Assembly: GCA_001509335.1 (NCBI GenBank) | Contig: LGGY01000206.1 | Location: 1-5,003 of the forward strand | Direction: 5' to 3' | DNA: 5,003 bases | Origin: Fidelibacterota bacterium 46_43 | Lineage (GTDB): Bacteria > Fidelibacterota > Fidelibacteria > Fidelibacterales > Fidelibacteraceae | In this document: in pieces, positions 1 through 5,003 of the stretch | Numbering within the stretch: position 1 is the stretch's first letter | Layout of the letters: each line of letters opens with the position of its first letter | Notes under the pieces: model-generated | What the model was told of the DNA's origin: nothing | Database searches by the model: none | Seen by the model: the letters and a program-made list of their open reading frames with translations, nothing else | Made by a program: the position numbers and the translations under genes

Positions 1-623
1 TCGATCCGGCTGTCATACATCCTTTAAAGGATGCTTACAGTCCAACCGGCGGGCTGGCCATCCTGAAGGGAAATCTGGCACCGGAAGGCAGTGTGGTCAA
101 ATTTGCCGGAGTAGTGGAATCCATGCTCATCTTCACAGGAAAAGCAGTGATTTTCGACAGTCAGGAAGAAGCTTCCCGGGGGATATTTGAAGGAAAGGTA
201 CAGGCCGGCGATGTGGTGGTGATCCGTTATGAAGGTCCAAAAGGCGGTCCAGGCATGCAGGAGATGCTCTCCCCCACCTCCTTAATCATGGGGCGTGGAC
301 TTGGAGAGAAGGTGGCACTGATTACAGACGGCCGTTTTTCCGGCGGGACCCGGGGAGCCTGCATCGGTCATGTCGCCCCGGAAGCAGCCGACGGAGGGCC
401 TATCGGATTACTGAAGGATGGAGATATTATCGACATCGATATCCCGGCAGGTAAGCTATCAGTACGACTGAGTCCGGAAGAACTGGCGGACCGTAAGAAA
501 TCTTTTAGCCATCCGGAACCACGGATAAAAAGCGGCACACTGGCCCGTTATGCCCAAATGGTAGGTTCCGCCAGTGAAGGCGCTGTTTTAAAAATCCAAA
601 ATAATCAAACCTCGAGGTCATGA
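1..623 (+). CDS. ilvD: Dihydroxy-acid dehydratase, C-terminal part (5' truncated by window edge)
   Basis: IlvD dehydrates 2,3-dihydroxy-isovalerate and 2,3-dihydroxy-3-methylvalerate to the 2-oxoacids that precede valine and isoleucine; it is a cytosolic Fe-S, Mg-dependent enzyme. The reading frame is open from base 3, giving about 206 residues of a protein normally near 550-560. Visible family signatures, in order, are TGGLAILKGNLAP (about 42-80), RYEGPKGGPGMQEMLSPTS (225-281, with the conserved Glu at 261-263), and DGRFSGGTRGACIGHVAPEA (327-386). The Ser of RFSG (339-341) matches the residue proposed as catalytic base in this dehydratase family. The C-terminal LARYAQMVGSASEGAVL segment is also typical. 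An in-frame GTG at 93 is internal to a conserved block and is not the start. The N-terminal Fe-S cysteines lie outside the window. The stop TGA (621-623) overlaps the ilvB start. No frameshift or missing key residue is seen. Confidence 0.97.
   Translation, partial: DPAVIHPLKDAYSPTGGLAILKGNLAPEGSVVKFAGVVESMLIFTGKAVIFDSQEEASRGIFEGKVQAGDVVVIRYEGPKGGPGMQEMLSPTSLIMGRGLGEKVALITDGRFSGGTRGACIGHVAPEAADGGPIGLLKDGDIIDIDIPAGKLSVRLSPEELADRKKSFSHPEPRIKSGTLARYAQMVGSASEGAVLKIQNNQTSRS
614..617 (+). promoter_or_regulatory. Shine-Dalgarno of ilvB (GAGG), inside the end of ilvD
   Basis: GAGG lies 2 nt before the ATG at 620 but 5 nt before the in-frame ATG at 623. The spacing favours initiation at the second ATG, which would make the overlap TGATG (1 nt) instead of ATGA (4 nt). 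The site sits within ilvD codons, so ribosomes finishing ilvD pass straight over it, which suggests coupled translation. Confidence 0.55.
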
Positions 624-2356
624 TGAAAGGTGCTGAAATCGTCATAGACGCCCTGAAGAAAGAAGGGGTGAATATCGTTTTCGGTTATCCGGGGGGTGTG
701 ATGATACCCATTTTCGATGTTCTCTATTCAACGCCGGAAATCCGATTCCTTCTGACCCGGCATGAACAGGGAGCAGTCCATGCAGCAGACGGTTATGCCC
801 GTTCCACCGGAAAAGTAGGTGTCTGCATGGTTACGTCCGGCCCTGGAGCAACCAATACCATCACCGGCATTGCCACAGCTAAAATGGATTCTATCCCCCT
901 TGTTATCCTGAGCGGGCAGGTCCATACCAACAGTATCGGAACCGATGCATTTCAGGAGACGGATATGGTCGGCTTAACCCGGTCCATCTGCAAACACAAT
1001 TACCTGGTCAAAGATGTGAATGATCTGGCCAAAACCATCAAAGAGGCTTTTTATATCGCCCGTTCAGGCCGTCCTGGACCTGTTTCCATTGATCTGCCTG
1101 TGAATGTGTTGAATTCCAAAGTAAAAAATTATGTCTATCCTGAAAATATTCATCTGCCGGGCTATAAGCCCGTCATTCAGGGTAATCCCATGCAGATTGA
1201 AAAACTGGCCAGGGCTATTGAGCGGGCAAAAAAGCCACTCCTCTATACCGGCGGGGGAATCATCAGTTCCGGTGCCACAGAAGCCCTTCATGGACTGCTG
1301 GATAAAACACAAATTCCCGTAGTGGTTACTCTGATGGGACTGGGAAGCGTCCCCTATGATCATCCCTGTTTCCTGGGAATGCCCGGTATGCATGGGGCCA
1401 TTGCTGCCAATAAAGCACTCACCGAATGTGACCTCCTCATCGCGGTGGGTGTCCGCTTTGACGACCGGGTAACCGGTCCTCTCCACACCTTTGCACAACA
1501 GGCCACAATCGCCCATATCGATATCGATGCTGCGGAAATCGGGAAAAACGTAAAAACCCACCTGCCCATCGTAGGCGATGCTGCCCATGTGCTGACAGAA
1601 TTGACAGAACGGGTTAAGCCCCGTTTGAAGGATGCCTGGAACGAACGGACGGAATACTGGAAGGAAAAATACCCCACACGGTATGAGCAAAAAGATCAGG
1701 GCCCGGTTATCCCTCAATATGTCATCGATGCACTGAATCAAGTGATCGATCCCGAAGCGATTGTCGTGACGGATGTGGGACAACATCAGATGTGGACTGC
1801 CCTGTATCACCACTTCCGTAAACCTCGCCATTTCTTGAGTTCAGGCGGATTGGGAACCATGGGATTCGGACTTCCGGCGGCCCTGGGAGCAGCTCTGGGA
1901 AACCCGGATAAACAGGTTGTCTGTATCGTCGGTGACGGAGGACTCCAGATGAATATCCAGGAGCTGGCCACCTGCGCCATTAATCGTTTGCCGGTAAAAA
2001 TCATTGTCATCAATAACGCCTACCTGGGGATGGTCCGGCAATGGCAGGATCTCTTCTGGGATAAAAAATATTCACAGGTCTGTCTGAAGCGGGGGCCGGA
2101 TTGTCCGCAAGAATGCCGGGGACTGGATGAGCATTGTCCATCGGATTATATTCCGGACTTTGTGAAAGTAGCTGAAGCCAACAGTGTGAAAGGCCTGAGA
2201 GCTTCCAAGCCGAGTGAGGTCGTTTCGACCCTGAAAAAAGGGCTTCAAGATCCGGGACCGGTGCTTATGGAATTCATGGTGAGCCGGGAAGAAAATGTCT
2301 ATCCCATGGTTTCAGCCGGTAAACCTCTTACCGATATCCTCACAGGAGAAGAATGA
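620..2356 (+). CDS. ilvB: Acetohydroxyacid (acetolactate) synthase, catalytic large subunit
   Basis: Catalyses ThDP-dependent condensation of pyruvate with pyruvate or 2-oxobutyrate, giving acetolactate or acetohydroxybutyrate, the first shared step of valine/leucine and isoleucine synthesis. The 578 residues show the three expected domains. The N-terminal PYR domain has the catalytic Glu at E49 in RHEQGAVHAADGYAR, followed by SGPGATNTITGIATAKMDS (73-91) and GTDAFQE (107-113). The middle domain carries GMPGMHGAIAANKA (253-266) and VRFDDRVTG (278-286), typical of FAD-binding AHAS rather than catabolic AlsS. The C-terminal domain has the ThDP/Mg motif GDG (438-440) to NN (465-466), then GMVRQWQ (470-476) with the conserved lid Trp W475. 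Odd features: a cysteine-rich insertion of about 19 residues between YSQVC and PDFVKVAEA, His at position 102 where plant AHAS has the herbicide-site Pro, and AEANS where AEAYG-like sequence is usual. The start may be ATG 620 or ATG 623. It overlaps ilvD and ilvN by 4 nt each, and IlvN is its obvious partner. Confidence 0.97.
   Translation: MMKGAEIVIDALKKEGVNIVFGYPGGVMIPIFDVLYSTPEIRFLLTRHEQGAVHAADGYARSTGKVGVCMVTSGPGATNTITGIATAKMDSIPLVILSGQVHTNSIGTDAFQETDMVGLTRSICKHNYLVKDVNDLAKTIKEAFYIARSGRPGPVSIDLPVNVLNSKVKNYVYPENIHLPGYKPVIQGNPMQIEKLARAIERAKKPLLYTGGGIISSGATEALHGLLDKTQIPVVVTLMGLGSVPYDHPCFLGMPGMHGAIAANKALTECDLLIAVGVRFDDRVTGPLHTFAQQATIAHIDIDAAEIGKNVKTHLPIVGDAAHVLTELTERVKPRLKDAWNERTEYWKEKYPTRYEQKDQGPVIPQYVIDALNQVIDPEAIVVTDVGQHQMWTALYHHFRKPRHFLSSGGLGTMGFGLPAALGAALGNPDKQVVCIVGDGGLQMNIQELATCAINRLPVKIIVINNAYLGMVRQWQDLFWDKKYSQVCLKRGPDCPQECRGLDEHCPSDYIPDFVKVAEANSVKGLRASKPSEVVSTLKKGLQDPGPVLMEFMVSREENVYPMVSAGKPLTDILTGEE
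2081..2153 (+). other. Cysteine-rich insertion segment within IlvB (residues about 488-511)
   Basis: Between the conserved YSQ and PDFVKVAEA segments the protein carries cysteines at 488, 495, 499 and 506 (spacing C-x6-C-x3-C-x6-C) together with several Pro, Gly and acidic residues. From the E. coli IlvI sequence as I recall it, only about 7 residues separate the equivalent Ser and PDF, against 26 here, so about 19 are extra. The segment follows the flexible lid around W475 that closes over the active site. The reading frame is continuous, so this is a coding insertion rather than a frameshift artefact. A metal site or disulfide pair is possible but unproven. Confidence 0.75.
2344..2348 (+). 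promoter_or_regulatory. Shine-Dalgarno of ilvN (AGGAG), inside the end of ilvB
   Basis: AGGAG is 4 nt before the ATG at 2353 and 7 nt before the in-frame ATG at 2356. As at the ilvB start, two tandem ATG codons overlap the previous stop and the second has the more usual spacing. The site is embedded in the last ilvB codons. Confidence 0.7.
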
Positions 2357-2871
2357 TGGTGGAAAAACATACAATTATCATCACGGTCATGAACAGCCCC
2401 GGTGTGCTCGCCCGCATTTCCGGACTCCTTTTTCAGCGGGGTTATAACATAGAAAGCGCCATCGGTGCACCTACCGAAGACCCTGACATTTATAAAGTCA
2501 TCCTTGTGGTTCAGGAAAGTGACGAACACATTGAACAGATTGTCAAGCAGCTGAATAAACTCATCGACACCCTCCGGGTTGTGGACATATCCCATAAGGA
2601 CAACTACATCGTCCGGGAATACATCATTCTTAAGCTGGAAGTGCAGCAAAAAAACCGGACAGACCTTCTGGAGCTGGCTCGTCACTTCAATGCCCATGCC
2701 ATTGATATCGAAACGGATCATATCATCATGGAGCTCTCAGGAAATCCCCGGAAAATAGATCGTTTTATCGAGCTTATCCGTCCCTTCGGCATCAAGGAAT
2801 ATGTCCGGAGCGGCGAATTTGCCATGTCTGAATATCAAAAATCAAAAAAAGGAGAAAAAAATGGCGATTAA
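2353..2871 (+). CDS. ilvN: Acetohydroxyacid synthase, regulatory small subunit (ACT domain)
   Basis: Regulatory subunit that activates IlvB and confers feedback inhibition, usually by valine. The 172 residues are full length for the family (E. coli IlvH is about 163). An N-terminal ACT domain spans roughly residues 5-80: NSPGVLARISGLLFQRGYNI, then APTEDPD, then the KQLNKLIDTLRVVDIS helix-strand. N14, G17 and N32 align with E. coli IlvH N11, G14 and N29, the region where valine binds and resistance mutations fall, so valine sensitivity is predicted. The C-terminal domain runs from VREYIILKLEV through LSGNPRKIDRFIELIRPFGIKEYVRSGEFAM, as in AHAS small subunits. The tail is Lys-rich and encoded by an A-rich stretch that doubles as the ilvC ribosome binding region. 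The ATGA overlap with ilvB fits stoichiometric coupled synthesis of the two subunits. Called ilvN here; ilvH is an equivalent name. Confidence 0.96.
   Translation: MMVEKHTIIITVMNSPGVLARISGLLFQRGYNIESAIGAPTEDPDIYKVILVVQESDEHIEQIVKQLNKLIDTLRVVDISHKDNYIVREYIILKLEVQQKNRTDLLELARHFNAHAIDIETDHIIMELSGNPRKIDRFIELIRPFGIKEYVRSGEFAMSEYQKSKKGEKNGD
2848..2854 (+). promoter_or_regulatory. Strong Shine-Dalgarno of ilvC (AAAGGAG)
   Basis: AAAGGAG ends 6 nt before ATG 2861 and is flanked on both sides by A-runs (2844-2850 and 2855-2861), so it should be unstructured and efficient. It decides the ilvC start: an in-frame ATG at 2801 has no comparable site and would add 20 residues not found in class I KARI. The site lies inside the last codons of ilvN. 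Confidence 0.85.
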
Positions 2872-3862
2872 AATGTATTACGACCGGGATATTGATACAC
2901 AGGTCCTGAAGGAAAAAATCGTGGCTGTCATCGGGTATGGGAGTCAGGGACACGCCCAGGCGCAAAATCTTCGGGAAAGCGGTTTTCAGGTGATAGTATC
3001 GGATGTTGAAGGGTCGGATAATTACAAACTGGCCCTGAAACATGGTTTTAAACCAGTATCCGCTGAAGAGGCCAGTGCTAAGGCAGATATTGTGCAGATA
3101 CTTTTACCGGATGAAATCCAGAAAAAAGTCTATCATGAATCCATTGAAAAAAATATGACAGCCGGGAAAGCACTGGTTTTTTCCCATGGTTTCAACATTC
3201 ATTTCAATCAGATTGTCCCGCCGGAAAATGTAGATGTGTATATGGTGGCTCCAAAGGGGCCCGGTCATCTGGTACGCTCACAGTACCGGGCCGGCGCCGG
3301 TGTGCCATCCCTGATCGCCATTTACCAGGATGCTACAGGACAGGCAAAAAAGCTGGCTCTGGCCCATGCAAGCGGTATCGGTGCCGGAAGGGCGGGCATT
3401 ATTGAAACAACCTTTAAAGAAGAAACAGAAACTGATCTTTTTGGTGAACAGGCTGTCCTTTGCGGTGGCATTACCGAACTGATCAAAAGCGGTTTTCAAA
3501 CCCTGGTGGATGCCGGTTACCAGCCAGAAATCGCCTATTTTGAATGTCTGCATGAAATGAAACTCATTGTGGACCTTTTTTATCAGGGTGGTATCAGTGG
3601 TATGTACTACTCTGTGAGTGATACGGCGGAATACGGTGGCATGACCCGTGGTCCCCGGTTGATTGACGCGACGGTTCAAAATAAAATGAAAGAAATCCTC
3701 AGGGAGGTCCAGGATGGCACCTTTGCTGAAGAATGGATCCGGGAGAATCAGACAGGCCGGAAAGTCTTAACGGAAAAACGCAGGGAACATGCCGGACTGC
3801 TCATCGAAAAGACGGGAAAAAAACTGCGAAAAATGATGGCCTGGTTACAGAAGGACTCATAA
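2861..3862 (+). CDS. ilvC: Ketol-acid reductoisomerase, class I (short form)
   Basis: Mg-dependent isomerisation and NAD(P)H reduction of acetolactate or acetohydroxybutyrate to the dihydroxyacids used by IlvD. The 333 residues match the class I length. The Rossmann domain has GYGSQG at 25-30. Catalytic and metal residues are all present: H109 in FSHG, K132 in APKGPGH, D192 and E196 in TDLFGEQ, E228 and E232 in FECLHEMKLIVD, and S253 in SVSDTAEYGG. The C-terminus (EEWIRENQTGR to KLRKMMAWL) is typical. The beta2-alphaB cofactor loop reads SDVEGSDNY (47-55) where NADPH enzymes usually have a GLRxGSxSW-like sequence. The Arg is lost, a Ser is replaced by Asn, and Asp appears at 48 and 53, suggesting NADH use (inference). 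ATG 2861 was chosen for its Shine-Dalgarno and the conserved MYYDRD N-terminus. The gene overlaps ilvN by 11 nt. Confidence 0.97.
   Translation: MAIKMYYDRDIDTQVLKEKIVAVIGYGSQGHAQAQNLRESGFQVIVSDVEGSDNYKLALKHGFKPVSAEEASAKADIVQILLPDEIQKKVYHESIEKNMTAGKALVFSHGFNIHFNQIVPPENVDVYMVAPKGPGHLVRSQYRAGAGVPSLIAIYQDATGQAKKLALAHASGIGAGRAGIIETTFKEETETDLFGEQAVLCGGITELIKSGFQTLVDAGYQPEIAYFECLHEMKLIVDLFYQGGISGMYYSVSDTAEYGGMTRGPRLIDATVQNKMKEILREVQDGTFAEEWIRENQTGRKVLTEKRREHAGLLIEKTGKKLRKMMAWLQKDS
3851..3855 (+). promoter_or_regulatory. Shine-Dalgarno of cimA (AAGGA), inside the end of ilvC
   Basis: AAGGA lies 9 nt upstream of ATG 3865, within the last ilvC codons. It supports 3865 as the start and continued translation from ilvC across a 2-nt gap. 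Spacing is slightly long. Confidence 0.6.
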
Positions 3863-3864
3863 TT

Positions 3865-5003
3865 ATGACTGATCAGTCCCTGAAACTTTTTGACACCACC
3901 CTCAGGGATGGTTCGCAAAGTGAAAACATCTCCTTTTCCGTGGACGATAAAATTCATATCGCCTGCAAACTGGATGATTTCGGGATTCACTATATTGAAG
4001 GCGGATGGCCCGGCTCAAACCCAAAGGACATGGTCTTCTTTAAAAAGGTAAAAAAAGAATCCTTTAAACAGGCCCGGATCGTGGCCTTCGGTTCAACCAA
4101 ACACGCCAGGAATCCCGTGGAAAAAGATCCCAACATTAAAGCCCTGCTCGAGGCTGAAACGCCGGCAGTGTCCATTTTCGGAAAGGCTTGGATCTATCAT
4201 GTTGAACAGGCACTGCGCGTCACCCGGAAACAGAATCTGGATATGATCCGGGAGAGTGTGGCTTACCTGAAAAAGCACGGCCGTGAGGTTATTTTTGATG
4301 CGGAACACTTTTTCGACGGATATAAGGATAATGCTGAATATGCCGTAGACTGCCTGAAAGCAGCCGAAACTGCCGGGGCGGATGTCCTCGTCCTCTGTGA
4401 TACCAATGGCGGTACCCTTACAAGTGATGTGGCATCCATCGTGAAATCAATCCGCGAAACAGTCCAATCCCCTCTCGGTATTCATGCCCACAATGATTCG
4501 GAACTGGCGGTAGCGAACAGCATTGCTGCGGTTCAGAATGGTGTTGTTCATGTACAGGGAACCATTAACGGATACGGAGAGAGGTGTGGTAATGCCAATT
4601 TATGCAGCATTATCCCCAATCTTCAGCTCAAGGCCGGGTATCGCTGTATCCCCGATGCAAATATGCCCAAACTGACAGCACTTTCCCATTACGTGAGTGA
4701 AATCTCCAACCTGATCCTGAATAACACCGCCCCGTTTACCGGCAAAAGTGCCTTTGCCCATAAGGGAGGGATTCATGTAAATGCCGTCATGCGGAAACCT
4801 GATTCATACGAACATATCCGGCCGGAACAGGTGGGGAATAAACGCCGTGTGCTCATTTCGGATCTTGCAGGGAAAAGCAATATCCTTTTTAAAAGCTCCG
4901 AATTGGGACTGGATCTGGCTTCGGACAAAGAACGGATTCCTGAGATAGTCAAACGGTTGAAAGAGCTGGAGCACGAAGGGTATGAATTCGAAGCCGCCGA
5001 GAG
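3865..5003 (+). CDS. cimA: Citramalate synthase, CimA type (3' truncated by window edge)
   Basis: Condenses pyruvate and acetyl-CoA to (R)-citramalate, the entry to threonine-independent 2-oxobutyrate and hence isoleucine. The frame stays open from ATG 3865 to the window end: 379 codons of a protein usually a little over 500 residues. The HMGL-like TIM barrel shows DTTLRDGSQ (10-18, with the metal/catalytic R14-D15), EGGWPGSNPKD in the next conserved block, HFFDGY, LCDTNGG, the metal-binding HAHND (207-211), and GYGERCGNANL (236-246). The linker region has AFAHKGGIHVNAV (about 296-308). EGGWPGSNPKD and HFFDGY closely resemble the Geobacter-type citramalate synthase as I recall it and differ from LeuA isopropylmalate synthase, although annotation pipelines may label such genes 2-isopropylmalate synthase. 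The C-terminal regulatory (LeuA dimer-type) domain, where isoleucine feedback would act, is mostly beyond the edge. It starts 2 nt after the ilvC stop. Confidence 0.92.
   Translation, partial: MTDQSLKLFDTTLRDGSQSENISFSVDDKIHIACKLDDFGIHYIEGGWPGSNPKDMVFFKKVKKESFKQARIVAFGSTKHARNPVEKDPNIKALLEAETPAVSIFGKAWIYHVEQALRVTRKQNLDMIRESVAYLKKHGREVIFDAEHFFDGYKDNAEYAVDCLKAAETAGADVLVLCDTNGGTLTSDVASIVKSIRETVQSPLGIHAHNDSELAVANSIAAVQNGVVHVQGTINGYGERCGNANLCSIIPNLQLKAGYRCIPDANMPKLTALSHYVSEISNLILNNTAPFTGKSAFAHKGGIHVNAVMRKPDSYEHIRPEQVGNKRRVLISDLAGKSNILFKSSELGLDLASDKERIPEIVKRLKELEHEGYEFEAAE

Noticed and set aside
93..623. A separate 176-residue gene starting at GTG 93
   Set aside because: The same frame is open back to base 3 and the upstream residues continue conserved IlvD sequence (TGGLAILKGNLAP), so this is the interior of ilvD.
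1158..1172. Short perfect hairpin (GGGCT-ATA-AGCCC) in ilvB
   Set aside because: A 6-bp stem inside coding sequence with no T-run after it; not a terminator and likely chance.
1064..1831. Long open frame on the - strand (255 codons) opposite ilvB
   Set aside because: It is antisense to highly conserved ilvB codons, its translation shows no recognisable domain, and no promoter or ribosome binding evidence was seen; a shadow of ilvB codon use.
2299..2721. Open frame on the - strand (140 codons) across the ilvB/ilvN junction
   Set aside because: Antisense shadow of two well-supported genes, with no recognisable motif.
2801..2860. N-terminal extension of ilvC to ATG 2801
   Set aside because: It lacks a good ribosome binding site, lies wholly inside ilvN, and adds residues not found in KARI; ATG 2861 has a strong Shine-Dalgarno and a conserved N-terminus.
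3269..3289. Inverted repeat GGTAC...GTACC in ilvC
   Set aside because: It lies within the codons for the HLVRSQYRAG segment just after the conserved PKGPGH motif; no regulatory context and no T-run.
1..5003. Search for mobile elements, CRISPR repeats, tRNA/rRNA, riboswitches, attenuators or an undescribed system
   Set aside because: The window is continuously coding for five known biosynthetic genes with at most 2 nt between them; no direct repeats, transposase-like sequence or structured noncoding region was found by reading.

Overview
The window is a single block of co-directional, tightly packed genes on the + strand, encoding most of the branched-chain amino acid pathway of a bacterium. 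The order is ilvD (3' part only), ilvB, ilvN, ilvC, cimA (5' part only). All five were recognised by reading the translations for family motifs; no database search was run.

Layout: 1-623 is the C-terminal third of dihydroxy-acid dehydratase. 620-2356 is the catalytic subunit of acetohydroxyacid synthase (AHAS), and 2353-2871 its ACT-domain regulatory subunit. 2861-3862 is a short (class I) ketol-acid reductoisomerase. 3865 to the window edge is a citramalate synthase of the CimA type. The first three junctions overlap (4, 4 and 11 nt) and the last leaves 2 nt, so there is no intergenic space for an internal promoter or terminator. The promoter and any leader attenuator must lie upstream of the window. 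Translational coupling is likely throughout.

How the genes work together: CimA condenses pyruvate with acetyl-CoA to (R)-citramalate. This enters the LeuCD/LeuB-type steps (not in the window) to give 2-oxobutyrate without threonine. IlvBN then makes acetolactate (valine/leucine branch) or acetohydroxybutyrate (isoleucine branch). IlvC performs the isomeroreduction and IlvD the dehydration. The cluster therefore supports valine, isoleucine and leucine-precursor synthesis, with isoleucine probably made by the threonine-independent route.

Organism: a bacterium with moderate GC and Shine-Dalgarno-led genes. The CimA resembles, from memory, the Geobacter-type enzyme found across several anaerobic and deep-branching lineages. 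I cannot assign a phylum from this window.

This is a conventional biosynthetic operon; I see no new defence, mobile or RNA system. The points worth a second look are within the proteins: a four-cysteine insertion in the active-site lid region of IlvB, and a cofactor loop in IlvC that looks suited to NADH rather than NADPH.
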